Shown: in pieces, positions 1 through 11,533 of the stretch | Position numbering within the stretch: position 1 is the first letter of the stretch | Layout of the letters: every line of letters begins with the position of its first letter | Assembly (NCBI RefSeq): GCF_030247195.1 | Contig: NC_080672.1 | Location: 308,667,115 to 308,731,114 of the forward strand | DNA: 64,000 nt | Direction: 5' to 3' | Origin: Topomyia yanbarensis | Taxonomy: Eukaryota; Arthropoda; Insecta; Diptera; Culicidae | Notes under the pieces: generated by a model | What the model saw: the letters and a program-made list of their open reading frames with translations, nothing else | Databases searched by the model: none | Told to the model about the DNA's origin: nothing | Position numbers and translations under genes: made by a program

Positions 1-1351
1 ATGTGTAACTTAAAAAAGATCAACAAATTTCATTTTTGGATGCAATACAGTACTGGAAGGAATAATGTGCTCACTGGTAATGATAATCTCTAAGCTTAAA
101 TATTAAACAAACCTCAGGAACATTAACATGGTACCAAACAGACTTACAAGCTTTTGAGCCACGGGAACGTGCAATATTATCCAATACCAACGGTGGCTTT
201 GTCGAACTGTAGTATGAGTAAGTTCATGTATGTTTATAAAACGATTTTTTTCTGAAAAACGCCTTCCTAAGTTTTCTTGAGCGCGTCCCGGATTTATCTC
301 GAAAACAGCTGGTCACTTTAAGGATTTCTCAATGTGCTATTAGTTTAAATTATTAGATGTTTATTATTGTGTTACTTAGTTACTTAAGACAAGATGTTTA
401 CGTAAACATATATTTAGCAATTTGTATTGAGTACTGGGAAAAAGTACCCAAAGAAGTATTCGTTGTTAAAACAAAAGATACAGTTTAGTCCTTAGAATGC
501 CTATCCTTCGACTAAATCACTGTTTTTAGATGGCGTAGTGTTTCAAACTAGACAAGAACGTGATCAGAATTATTTTTGCCACGAAAAGTCGATGAGCTAG
601 AGTGTCTTCAGCGTAGCTTCTCTATAAAATATCACTGTGGTGATTAATCCCACTAAAAATGAGCAGTACGCTTTTGTACACTCCATGTAAATATTTAATT
701 TATTCAGACAAGCTGTAATAATGAATAATGTAGTAAGTAATGTAGTAAGAAAGAAAGAAGAAATCATATATCTGTCCGTTAATTTTAATGGATATTTGTG
801 GATTTTTGCATAGTACGCCCCTAGAAAACAGATAATAATTTTTTCTGGTGATTTTCAAGTTTTTTTTTTAAAAATAAGTTGTCCAGTATAAGAAAGTAAA
901 CATTTTTTGTCGTGAAGGTTTTAATTAAAGAATAACATTTTTGTATAAAACAAACATTTCAATCTGCAAATTTCCACAGACAAATTCATATACATATAAA
1001 TGGTTGATGCCATGCGCTAAAAATTCCACAAAGAAATATTTACAAAAACAGCCAAATTAAACTTTGTTGTAGGCCTTTTATAAACTTTGTAACACAATTA
1101 CATAGTAGGGGGTGGCAAGGGAGGAGGTATTAACAAAGGGTAATGACGGTGAGAAGGCAGATAGGTGAAACCTAGCACATCCAATTTTTTGACGAAAAAT
1201 GGAATTAAAATGACGTAAATCCTCTATATCTATAATATATGACAATACCAAAAGATATATTGGTTCAAATTTGTTATTAATCATAAATCATTCATTTCTA
1301 AAAGAAACTCATGAAATCATAAATTCTTAACCATTCGTGTCGCTTCCACTG
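1..1351. other. AT-rich non-coding sequence, no gene seen
   Basis: No convincing coding exon, RNA gene or terminal repeat is visible. The only open frames are short, low-complexity and lack splice-site support. Confidence 0.5.
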
Positions 1352-4056
1352 CACAGTGGTCCAAAACAGCGTTTTGATGTACATAATTCTTTGGAGTCAA
1401 AACTGTCCATATTAGCGATTTTAAATATTCTAAAATGTTCGTATGCATAAAAAGCGCCATTTTTGGTACAGTAGGGTTCCGTTTTTGGCATGCTACATTT
1501 TTGGCAACAAAAAAATTCCGTTTTTGGCAACAAAAGAATTCCGTTTTTGGCAACATTATTGTTGTTCATATCGCTTTGGATATCGCTTTGGACTTTATTT
1601 CCAAACAGTGGCGTAGCCAGAAATTTGGTTTGGAGGGGGTTTTGATGAAAATCGCAAATTTTTTGAAAAAATGCTAAAATTTAATATGAGTTTGATAAAT
1701 TATTGAAAACTCAAAAACATGAGTAGTCTAACAGATGTCATTCCAGTCTACAAACAAGAAGGATCAACATGGAACAGTTTTCAAACCTCTATAGATTATT
1801 TTCTTGTATAATATGTCAATGAAGTCAAAAATTACGATCTTTTAAAGTGGGATAAATGATCTAAAAAATTTTCAACGTTCAAGATCACCTAATATAATAA
1901 TCCTTGATTTTGAAGGTTTGACAACTTCGGGAAGTTATCAACATAAAACAGCGCCTGCTTTGATATAGAAATTTTAGTGATTAACTCTCATAGAGGTAAT
2001 TATGGTGAATTAATTTTTCAAAAATATTAAGAGACATGGTGCCTTCAGCAAAGTTTCTTATAATGGCATTTCAAACAATTTTGTTGAAAATATGAAGGCT
2101 ACATGAATTCAACATATAGGGATTTAAATGGACTGGGCCTGCTATATTTCTTCTTAGTGAAGAAAAATTTAGGTGAAAACTATTTTTTTCTGCGCTACGG
2201 ATAAAATTGTTTGAAACAATCATTGCGAGTTGAGAACACAAAACCTATAACTAAATTATGGATGGATGGAACTGAAACTTGCGTTTCGACTTCATCTCAT
2301 CAGAATCCGACACTAACTTGGTGGGCGGACTAAGCTTGCGCCGAATTGATGCTAGCTCATGAAAATGGAATCACTCTTTGTGTTTTTGAGTCCTTTTAAT
2401 ATCTGGGAATTATATGTTTTATATCCAATTCCCTTATTTTTTTGTAAGCTTCAAAGGCACCTTGAACGCAATGTGAATTTATTATTTAATTACCGCAGAA
2501 GAGATTTATCAAATACAGTAATTTCAGAATAGCTTGTTGTAAAGGTTTTCTACTACTATATTTCGATACTCTGAATATGTGGGATATTTATGTCTTTGAC
2601 AAAGTTGTTTGAAATAGCACTTTCGAAAACTTTGCTGGAGACATTAAGTCTCGACCCAAATTTGGTTGAAGAGTAATTCTTGTCTATAATTACTTCTAGG
2701 AGGATTAACCGTCAAAATTATTCTATCAGCAGATGAACAGTTTTACGTTTTGAAATTCTTCAATGTTACTTAACATCGAAATTTGGCAGTTTCGAATGAA
2801 TGTGATCGTGACCGTTAAAAATTTATCGAGCATTAATTTTACTTTTCTTTAATAGTCAACCTCACAACTTGCAGTACTAGAACGTAGTACACAAAATTTT
2901 AGTACGCCATTCATTGCATCCTGCTAAGAGGCTATTCATATAGTTGATAATACAACAAAAATCCAATACTCATAAAACCGATCCTGACCTGCTAGAGACA
3001 AAATTACATCAGCTTTCAACTAGTTTCTGAAATGTTATTCTTGTTGTTAACCATATTGAATTGTTGTCTAAACTCTACACAATCTAAAAAAATACATTTT
3101 CAGCAAATGTTGAAATGTATGTAAGTTTTCAGTAAACAAGCTTATGTTTTATATGCAATCAACCTATTCAAATTTAGATTCCCATTCGAAAAATTGTCTC
3201 TAATCCATATTTTGAAGCATCTTTCCAAAAATGAGCTCATAATAATTCAGACAGTTATTTTATTTTACATTGAAGTAATTTGACAACTATGGGATTTTGG
3301 CTAAGAGATAAGTTACAAGATCCCCTTCCCATAATTTTCCAAAAGTTCTCATGACGCTTTCAACACAGTTCTCAATGTAGTGATCAGAGAATATTTTTCC
3401 AAAAATATTTTGTGGTATATAAAATTAAATTCGTCAGCATCAATTTTTTTCAATCCAATTAATTTTGGTTTGGGGGGGGGGCTTGCCAAAAACGGAATCC
3501 TACTGTAATATTATTTGAAAAAAAAAATGATCATGGTAGGCTATCTAAAAATTACCTTTTGAACCAAAAGAGACATCGATTGGCCGTCTTCGACAAAGTT
3601 GTAGATGAGTGTCGTCTTGGACAAAGTTGTTGTCCCTATCACTCACACTGATTGAGACGAGACGTTTGCTATGATGCACTCCTTCAATTCTTATTTTTAC
3701 TTATAACTTTTTTGTTTCTGATTTATCGCGTTAATTATTTTTATCATTACAAATTACGCAACTTTCTCGGACGAAACAAATAGCTGTGAACATTTTCTAA
3801 AGAGTTATGGCTGATGTTGGTTTTATTTTAGCCAGTTTTTGAGCCAGTATAACTTCACCATGGGCAAAAATTGTAATTATGTTATAAATCATTCTGATAG
3901 GAGTGGATGTCACCTGCAAAAGGTAAGAATCCGTTCAGAAGTTATACACTGTTGAAATCTTTGTGTCTGGCCCTCCTGAAGTCTTGTGAATGGCTCACTG
4001 AACGAGGAGGGACTGGTGTTCAAAGACGCTTTCGCTTGTGGTGCGCACTCAGTGAT
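1352..4056 (+). mobile_element. Transib-like foldback element, copy 1 (left part only, interrupted)
   Basis: Begins with CACAGTGGTCCAAAACAGCG, closely matching the terminus of the complete copy at 7923-9307. Similarity to that copy's left half runs through 1352-1466 and resumes at about 3508-4056 after a nested TA-flanked element. No matching right terminus is visible after 4056, so the copy looks truncated. The CACAGTG start plus the 5-bp duplication of the sister copy suggests the Transib superfamily; that is inference from termini only, since no transposase is present. Confidence 0.6.
1469..3505. mobile_element. Tc1-like non-autonomous element with 22-bp TIRs, nested
   Basis: Terminal inverted repeats at 1469-1490 and 3484-3505 match at 21 of 22 positions and start with CAGTAGG, the CAGT start typical of Tc1-type ends. 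TA dinucleotides flank both ends (1467-1468 and 3506-3507). The sister foldback at 7923-9307 lacks the insert at this site. The 2.0-kb interior has no transposase-like frame. It contains a second TE-like terminus near 1608 (CAGTGGCGTAGCCAG, hAT-like) and a G-rich run near 3470, so the interior may itself be composite. Confidence 0.65.
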
Positions 4057-4939
4057 GTACAATTTCATCGCGATCCGATTTTTCGTGTGAATTTTAGTTT
4101 GGAAGAAATAAAAGATACGATTTTTTACAAAAACAATGCTGCATTTACCAGCTGTATATTTCAAAATATTTCATACTGTAGTTAATGCAACAATTTGATG
4201 AAAAATGTATATGCAACCACTACTGAAAATTATTAGGAAACGCTATAGGGGCCCTGAGACGCGCAATAAAAGTGTCATTAATAAGTAATGACATTACTGG
4301 AATTTTATGGGAATTCCGTCAGTACGCGCCTTACACATTCATTAAAAGTGACATTACTACTCAGTAATGACAATACTAGCGCCTCGTGTAAGAGGCCCTT
4401 CTGGATTTTCGGCAGTGGTGGCATTAGCTCGCACACAGTTAAACCGTGTGTGTTTGGATTGTGTTCAATACTGCAGGGTACGACGTGTGTGACTTGCGCT
4501 GAGATGAATTATTTTGATACGAGTAAAATTCTCATGGCAAAATGTTTTCGGTTTGTAGGTACGTGGGGTAATGGGCCTACTGACACACACAGTTTTCATA
4601 TTTCGAATTTACGTAATACGTTTTTATCACTAATGCATCTGACAACATGCTTCGTTAGGTATTTCTAAAGTACGGTCGGATTGAACTGGATTTGCGTCTA
4701 CAGAAAGGCGGATGTTAGTTCGAGATTTTGACAGGCGAAGAGCTTAAGCTGTGTTAGAGCAGTTTCAGTTTGTTTCAAAAAGTTACGAAGCTACTCTATA
4801 GCGATTCTTGGTTAACCCAAAAGTAATGCCATTTGACCAAGATAAAGCACTGATTGGTTTTATTGTTATTATAGGTTTGCAAGCATTAGTGTTTATTTCA
4901 ATCAAATTTCATAGGGTGTATTCAGCAGCATGGTGTTTA
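4057..4939. other. Non-coding spacer with short inverted repeats
   Basis: No gene is recognised. At 4270-4380 there are paired copies of a GTCATTA/TAATGAC motif flanked by imperfectly complementary GC-rich ends near 4250 and 4400, suggesting a decayed MITE. The open frames here show no recognisable domain. Confidence 0.35.
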
Positions 4940-6183
4940 AAGGGCGAACACGAAATTATTGCGACACCGAAAATGTCATGCCAATTTTCTTATAATGTTT
5001 AAAATCAAACCAAAATTTTAGGGTAGTTTTATACAAATATTTACTTCAAAAATCAAAAGAAAAGTTAATCGATGGAGCCTTTAGTGTAAAATTGAACGCA
5101 TTTTCGTTTGATGCCCTCCATCAAAGTCTTTACAGTGTCATCCGGTACCAGTTTCTCAGTTTTTTTCCATTTTCTTAACATGTCCTTCTCGTCTTTGACT
5201 TTCTTGCTCTTCCGAAGTTCCCGCTTCATCATTGCCCAGTACTGCTCCACCGGGCGCAGCTCCGGACAGTTTGGTCCTTTGGAACAAAATGGACAGAATT
5301 GGCCTCATACCACTCCAGGACACTTTTAGAATAGTGGCATGATGCCAAAAACGGCAAAAGGCGCTTCTCGAGGCACTCAGATTTGTAGATCTCGCCATTT
5401 ACTGTGCCCTTTGTCACGAAAGGCTCACTCCTCAGTCCGCAAGAGCAGATGGCCTGCCAAATGAGATATTTGGAGGCGAACTTCGACATTTTATTCTTCA
5501 TAAATTTGTCGTCCACATAGAACTTGCTCTTGCCGGTGAAAAACTCCAACCCCAGAATTTGCTTAAAATCGGCTTTTATATACGTTTCATCGTCCATCAC
5601 ACAGTAGCCATATTTTGTCAGCATCTTCTCGTAGAGCTTCCGTGCCCGAGTTTTAGCCGTCGATTGTTGCTGCTCATCACGGTTTGGGAAGTTCTGTACC
5701 TTGTATGTATGTAGTCCAGCTCTCTTCTTTGCATTCTGGACGTAGCTCTGCGACATGCCGATCTTTTTAGCCAAATCACGGCTTGAGACGTTGGGATTTG
5801 CTCTAATCATCCGCTTCACCTTTCCCTCCGTCTTTTTGTTCTCCTGTCCCGGTTTTCTTCCAGCTCCTTTGCCGTGGTCCAACGTCAACCGCTCCTGGAA
5901 CCGCTTCAACACTCTGGAAACGGTTGAATGGTGAATGTTCAACATTTTTCCCAACTGCCGGTGCGACAGGTCAGGAAACTCCAGGTGTTTGGAAAGAATT
6001 TGTTCTCTCGACTCGCGTTGGTTCACCTCCATTTTCGTTGAATCGAAAAACACGACTTCGAGTTTGATAGCATGTAAACAATACACATCAATTAGAAAGT
6101 GTGCAAAATTTGGTTGATTTTTACCCAATGGTAAAAAAGTTATGCCCTGTTGAATGTGTCGCAATAATTTCGTGTTTGCCCTT
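4940..6183 (-). mobile_element. mariner/ITmD37E-type DNA transposon, full length but dead
   Basis: Both ends are intact. The TIRs at 4940-4967 and 6156-6183 (28 bp, starting AAGGGC and ending GCGACAC) match at 27 of 28 positions. TA target duplications lie at 4938-4939 and 6184-6185, giving a 1244-bp element. It encodes one transposase on the minus strand, which is a pseudogene (see 5065-6032). Size, TA target and the catalytic spacing of the transposase fit the mosquito ITmD37E group of the Tc1/mariner superfamily. Confidence 0.85.
5065..6032 (-). pseudogene. ITmD37E/mariner transposase pseudogene
   Basis: The likely start is the ATG at 6032 (MEVNQRESREQILSK), because it precedes the DNA-binding region; the frame stays open further upstream into the TIR-proximal sequence. 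Two helix-turn-helix segments follow: LSHRQLGKMLNIHHSTVSRV and, about 50 residues later, SSRDLAKKIGMSQSYV. The first catalytic Asp lies in VMDDETY. Where the second Asp is expected, just before LASCHYS and 37 residues ahead of the final Glu, the sequence reads PFLASCHYS, so the Asp appears replaced by Phe. Near 5270 a short deletion shifts the frame, and the C-terminal part (VEQYWAMMKRELRK) continues in another frame to the stop at 5065. The protein would be inactive on both counts. The family's normal sequence is recalled, not searched. Confidence 0.8.
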
Positions 6184-6639
6184 TAATATAGAAGCTTTAA
6201 AAAGGAATTGAAACGGAAACGGAAATTTAACGATGTACTGAAAAATTTTGGAACTCCCCGATGCAACTGGATGCATACAATCATTAATTCATAATATTTT
6301 TGTAAACACGAGAATTTCACTGTTTCCTGCGCATTTGTGTTATTATATTGCTTCTTAACAACGAAGCAAAACTGTTTATGTCAATTTTTACGTATTCCAT
6401 TGATTGTAAGCCGCGAAATTGATGAATTGGTGAGGCACCCTGCTTAGTATGGTGAAAATAGGCACTTTACCTTACCCCAAATCGAGATTTCGAAAGTATA
6501 TTAAATTGATCAAACGTAGTGTTGTGTTGTGTTCGACCAAACCTACAATATTTACTAGATCACTTGAAAAATACATTTTTATTTATTTTGTGGCATCGTG
6601 TTATCATTCAACAGAGCGTTAATTTTTACACAACCTTAA
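6184..6639. other. AT-rich spacer, nothing recognised
   Basis: Sequence between the mariner element and the tRNA-like stretch. No coding frame, TIR or tandem repeat is evident. Confidence 0.4.
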
Positions 6640-6745
6640 GGCGGTTGGTGTAGTGGGTAAAAGACACGCTGACCTTCTTTTGTTTGAAACAGCCATGCGT
6701 TCCTCGCGCGTGATTGCTGTCACACTCTCAGTTCGATCGTTTGCC
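6640..6745 (+). repeat. tRNA-like (SINE-type) sequence, candidate
   Basis: GGCGGTTGGTGTAGTGGGTA at 6640-6659 resembles a pol III A box (TGGTGTAGTGG). GTTCGATCG near 6731 resembles a B box. The distance between boxes is longer than in a normal tRNA and the arms do not fold cleanly, so this looks like the head of a tRNA-derived SINE or a decayed tRNA pseudogene, not a working tRNA gene. Confidence 0.35.
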
Positions 6746-6775
6746 AAATCCGAATTTTTCAAATTTGCGGACACG

Positions 6776-7912
6776 ACAACTCAAACTCCAACAAAAGTCG
6801 AGGTCCTGATAACATATCAGCCAGTATAAACAAAGAAAATGCTGAACCCTTTGCTCAGATTGTTCAATGAAATCTTATCAACATGAATTTACCATAATTG
6901 GAGAAAAATAGCCAAAGTTGTCCCAGTGTTTAAAGTCGGCGATACCTGTGTTCCGTCCAATTATCGGCCAATATTTAGTTAAAATGATGATAGATTTCTT
7001 TAGCAATCACAATATGTTTTACAACTATCAGTACGGTAGGCTTTCAGCACTACAACAATTGTTGAGAATAAATAGTGGGAGCTTTGTTTCTTGACTTGAA
7101 AAAGGCATTCGACACTTTGAATATACGTCTACGCAACGTGAAAAAAATGGAATTAGAAAAATATCTAATTAGATTATAAGTGACTATTTATCTAATAGGA
7201 AACAATTTGTTGCAATTCAAGACTTGGTGCACAATTTAAATATATTAACATAGGTATTCCACAGGGTAGCAATATAAGCTCACTACTCTTCATAGTCTTC
7301 TTAAACGATATTGGCAGACTAAAAATTTAAAGGTGAACCTCGACTCTTTGTTGATGATACAGTTTCGTTCTATCCAAGAATATAAAATCACGCGATTATT
7401 TTGGATACTACCAAAAACCTTTCCGTACTTTCTAATTACTTTAAAGCTAAGTTGCTTTTTTTAACCTCCAAAAAATACAAAACTACATGATGTTTTATTC
7501 TCCCAGGAAAAAGTGATTCTAGAAGTAAATCTCTGTATGGGAGACAGTTCTATTGAGAGGGTTGGTAGTTGCAAATACTTAGGGATTACCTTTGATCCTA
7601 AATTGTCAGGGGACAAGCATAAAAACCATGTGGGAAAGAAAGTTATTATACTTTGTGTAGTGATGAGACGCTTGCACTCGTTCATTCCACATACTGGCTA
7701 TACTAAAATTTTGTTATGAATGTGTTCATTCCCTTTTCCAATACTTGATATTCGCGTGAGGGCACGCCTACAAGACGAAATTGCAGCTACTTCAATTGCT
7801 ACAGAATAGGTGTTTGATAATTATCTTAAAATTGCCGCTACTATATTCAACAAGACGCCTCTACACAATTCGTGGATTATGAGTTACGCTAACAATTATT
7901 TTTCTGCATAAT
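6776..7912 (+). pseudogene. Reverse transcriptase pseudogene of a CR1/L2/Jockey-group non-LTR element
   Basis: Fragments of a non-LTR RT occur in order but in shifting frames: a SRGPDNI motif near 6800, VVPVFK..GD..PSNYRPI near 6920-6970, LDLKKAFDTLNIRL near 7090-7130, GIPQGS near 7255, VDDTV near 7350, and VGSCKYLGITFDPKLSG near 7560-7610. Numerous stops and frameshifts rule out function. The Transib-like foldback at 7923 interrupts the downstream part, and short RT-tail-like peptides may resume at 9313-9480. The clade call is tentative because endonuclease and 3' UTR are not visible. Confidence 0.65.
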
Positions 7913-7922
7913 AGCACAGTTC

Positions 7923-9307
7923 CACAGTGGCTCAAAACAGCATTTAGAGGTACTTAATTCATTGGAGTCAAAACTGTTCATATTAGCGATTTTACATATT
8001 CAACAATGTTTGTGTGTGTAAAAAGCGCCATCTTTTGGCAACATTGCTGTTATAAAAAATTGATCATAGTAGGCTATAAAAAATTTAACTTTTGAACCGA
8101 AAGAGATAGCGCTTGGCCGTCTTCGATGAAGTTGTAGAGGAGAGTATTTTCATAAATTTTGCAGAAGACATGTTGTCTCTGTCATTCACAGTTATTGAGT
8201 TATAAGATATTTTCTATGATGAAGTCCTACAATTCTTATTTTTACTTATAACTTTTTTGTTTCTGATTTTTCGCGTTAACAATGTTCGAAGGTATTTTCT
8301 ATCATTATAAAACACACAACTTTTTCGAGGAAACAAAATAGCTGTGAATGCTGTGTAAAGACTTGTGGCTGATTTTGATTTTATTTTAACCTGTTTTTGA
8401 ACCCGTGTAACTTTCCTATCGGCAAAAACTGTAATTATACTATCAATTATTCTAATAGAACTGGATTTCACCTACAAAACAAAGGCAAAACCGTTTGTCC
8501 ATAATCAGCCGTTCAGAAGTTATATCCTGTTGAAAGCTGTATGTCTGGACCTCTTGAAGTCGCGCGTATGGCTCACTGAACGAGTAGGCGCTGGTGTTCA
8601 AAGACGCTTTCGCTTGTTTTTCTGAGTAGCGCGCACTCTGTGTACTAGCGCGTCTGCTGGAAGGTTAACATCGATAGGATAGGAAAGTTACACGGGTTCG
8701 AAAACAGGTTAAAATAAAATCAAAATCAGCCATAAGTCTTTACACAGCATTCACAGCTATTTTGTTTCTTCGAAAAAGTTGTGTGTTTTATAATGATAAA
8801 AAATACCTTCGAACATTGTTAACGCGAAAAATCAGAAACAAAAAAGTTATAAGTAAAAATAAGAATTGTAGGACTTCATCACAGAAAATATCTTATAACT
8901 CAATAACTGTGAATGACAGAGACAACATGTCTTCTGCAAAATTTATGAAAATACTCTCCTCTACAACTTTGTCGAAGACGGCCAAGCGCTATCTCTTTCG
9001 GTTCAAAAGTTAAATTTTTTAAAGCCTTCTATGATCATTTTTTTGAAAGAACAATGTTGCCAAAAGATGGCGCTTTTTACACACACAAACATTGTAGAAT
9101 ATGTAAAATCGCTAATAAGAACAGTTTTGACTCCAATGAATTAACCCTTAAATGCGCAATGTTGTTTTAAAACAACATTGCGAAAACCATCTTAAAATTA
9201 TCAGAGTAACGAATTAAAGCTGTGAGACAATTTTCAGAAAATTTGAAAAAAATTGCTTTGCGCCTTTAAGGGTTAAGTACCTCTAAACGCTGTTTTGAGC
9301 CACTGTG
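7923..9307. mobile_element. Transib-like foldback element, copy 2 (complete)
   Basis: The two arms (about 7923-8420 and 8677-9307) are inverted copies of each other. Outer ends are CACAGTGGCTCAAAACAGC and its complement, with a direct AGTTC pentamer on each side (7918-7922 and 9308-9312). The spacer (8421-8676) is not inverted. The right arm carries a 128-bp TTAA MITE that the left arm lacks. A CACAGTG start plus 5-bp duplication are Transib hallmarks. The open frames at 8214-8471 and 8762-9013 are mirror images produced by the palindrome, not genes. No transposase is present, so it is non-autonomous. Confidence 0.75.
9145..9272. mobile_element. piggyBac-like MITE with TTAA duplication
   Basis: 128 bp, flanked by TTAA at 9141-9144 and 9273-9276. 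TIRs CCCTTAAATGCGCAA and CCCTTAAAGGCGCAA match at 14 of 15 positions. The matching site in the opposite arm of the host foldback (7954-7957) has a single TTAA and no insert, a built-in empty site. Size, CCC start and TTAA target fit a piggyBac-derived MITE. Confidence 0.85.
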
Positions 9308-9497
9308 AGTTCGGTTGATTCAGATTTCGGGGCATGATTACAACAGATTCAACGTTCAGTCGTGCATAATGTTGTAGTATTGCTGACAAATTCAAGAACT
9401 CTGTTGAATTATTCACACAAATAACTGATTTGAACGAATGTGATTGTTACATATTTTTCACAGTGACCAACATTTAGAGAATATTTAAGTCTTTTCC

Positions 9498-9745
9498 TCA
9501 GTTTATAAAGCAGTCACTCACCAGGTATTCCATTGATTCTGTCAGTCTCCATATGAAGATATCTATCCTCATCCAAAAGAAAATCCAAACCGCACGTATT
9601 TTCATTATATCCCATAAAACCCCAACTATACAGATCCCGCAGATAGAGCTCCGACTTAAGATATTGTCATTGCCGGCCAGCATCGCCAGCAGCGTGGCGA
9701 GTAGAGTACTGAGTCTGGTTTTCCCGCTACAAGTTGTATCATTAA
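9498..9745 (-). pseudogene. Candidate damaged exon of a secreted protein (divergent to gene A)
   Basis: On the minus strand a signal-peptide-like run (KTRLSTLLATLLAMLAGND) in one frame is followed, one frame over, by LYLRDLYSWGFMGYNENT..., ending in DRINGIPG at a strong donor (CTG|GTGAGTG near 9513). The second part is acidic and aromatic like real protein sequence. A start ATG sits in the third frame close upstream (near 9745). Joining these parts needs single-base shifts in short homopolymers, so this is a decayed exon, sequence error, or chance. No family is recognised and no downstream exon was found. Confidence 0.3.
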
Positions 9746-9929
9746 TTCACTTTACTCCCGTTAAAAGCATTGCACTTCACGATCACGGGCCGCTTCGGCT
9801 TCATTCATCGCGAAGTACTTGATCAGTTCATTCGACACGTTCTCGTCCGCAGTGGTGTGGTGTGTCTCACAACAGGCTGGCCGGTTCCAATAGCAGCTTT
9901 TTGACACTTTTCCTCCGTAGCATAGGGCG

Positions 9930-10623
9930 ATGGAGGTGAGATTATTTCGACGCATTGGGTTCATTTATGCCGTGGTGTGCTTCATCGGATCGGCGGCCGG
10001 TGTTATTATTTTCTTCAAACAACTGGTAGATGGTGGAAGGGAATGTAGCGAGTTTTACTGCGAAGGTGAGAATGTTAGTGATGTTCAACTTGAAACAAAA
10101 AGACCTTATCGGAGGAAATATTTCAGGTAGTGAAAGTATGCTCCTCGCTACTATTCAAATGGTGCTATGCTTGATATCAGCAGTGATTTACGCTTTGCTG
10201 AAAGTTGGAATAGATGAGGTATGTTCAAATTTATTCCGACCAGAAGTCCTGTCATATTTTCATTTTTTTTCCCAAAAAATCAACAGGCGAAGATGAAGTA
10301 CATTCGCATCCATAAGGCATTTATGGCAACCAGAAATTTCGTTCTGATTGTTCGATGGACATTCGTAAGTGTGACCCTAGGTATAATACAAATCGGTGGG
10401 GTCAATCCCCCGGCTTTTGCAGAGCAACAGAATTTCGCAACAGTGATGCTTCTCTTCATCTCAGGTAAATTTATGACACATTATTGAGGTATGCCTTTGT
10501 TGTTGATGGAAGACATTTTTTTTATTTGTAGTTTTATTTGGGGTGGAAATGTGGATTACCGATGGAATTCAACGTTACGTGGAAGAAGTGTACATTTACG
10601 AGGAAAATGTTGATATATTATGA
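9930..10623 (+). CDS. Small four-pass membrane protein, paralogue A
   Basis: Exons: 9930-10065, 10127-10218, 10287-10464 and 10532-10623 (stop TGA). Introns of 61, 68 and 67 bp have GT-AG ends and phases 1, 0, 1. The product is 165 aa. The start is fixed by an in-frame TAG just upstream of MEVRLFRRIGFIYAVV and by alignment with paralogues B-D. Four hydrophobic spans are visible at roughly residues 9-29, 50-73, 92-115 and 126-144. The first loop has two cysteines (38 and 44), and a short charged tail begins DGIQRYVEE. Intron phases and the 92-nt exon 2 are identical in B, C and D. The family is not recognised; tetraspanin CCG motifs are absent. It is the only member on the plus strand. Confidence 0.75.
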
Positions 10624-11529
10624 GTATCTTTCCAAAGGCCATACATAAGGGGGTACTTTAAAGTACATTCTAAGCTAAAATTTATCGTGTCGTAGTAATA
10701 GGGATGCGTTAAATTAAGCTTCGGCCAAAGCCATTCTTAAATGCGAAGTGCTGCCAATAAGATCTCAGGACGTATATGATATTATGATATTGTTTTGTTA
10801 TAGTTAGTCGTCATCAATGAATTTATTTAAGTTAAAATAATTCTTCAAGTAATTTATGACATTTGTTGAAGCTTATAAGATTGTGTAGTCAATATTGGTA
10901 AGACACTCAAAGTCATTCGTTTAGGTGCGCCCCTTTTTTACTTGTTCTGATGAAATATAAAACAATATTACCGACGTGCCGTTATAATTTTTTTTTTGCG
11001 AATTATAACTCCTTTAATAATCGATGAATTTGTATCATATCAGCACAGATCAGAATTGATTCACAAGTATAGAAGTTGTTTATATAGCGTTTTAATATAT
11101 TATATATGGACTAGCTGGGGGGCTACTTTACACATTTCTTGAATTCGATATAAAATAAAAATGAATCAATTTTATTTACTTTTATTGAAATATCATTATT
11201 TTATACTGATCGCAGAGGTTTTTTTTCAACAATAAAATATCACCCATTTATCGCATTTTCTAACTAAAATGAGAGATTTATTTTAATTTAACATTCATAA
11301 CATTGATTGTCAAAAAAACTCGAGTGGGTTGAGACTGCATATTGTTTTTTGAAAAGAAAAAAAGAGAATGATGAAAAATGGCGTTGTCCATTTATCTCTA
11401 GTATGTCAGAATTGGTTTTTAAGAACATTTAAAGATTTTTTTGTATTATCAATTATAAAAATAGTAACACGGTGGGTTTGAAAATTTCGCAAAATAAAAA
11501 TTGTGTTAAATTAATGGCGTAATAATTAG
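10624..11529. other. Gene A 3' flank and AT-rich spacer
   Basis: Very AT-rich with several AATAA-like strings but no clear single polyadenylation signal. No further exon of gene A and no other gene are seen. Confidence 0.4.
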
Positions 11530-11533
11530 TATA

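Noticed and set aside
8214..9013. Two near-identical open frames on opposite strands
   Set aside because: They are mirror copies generated by the palindromic arms of the Transib-like foldback.
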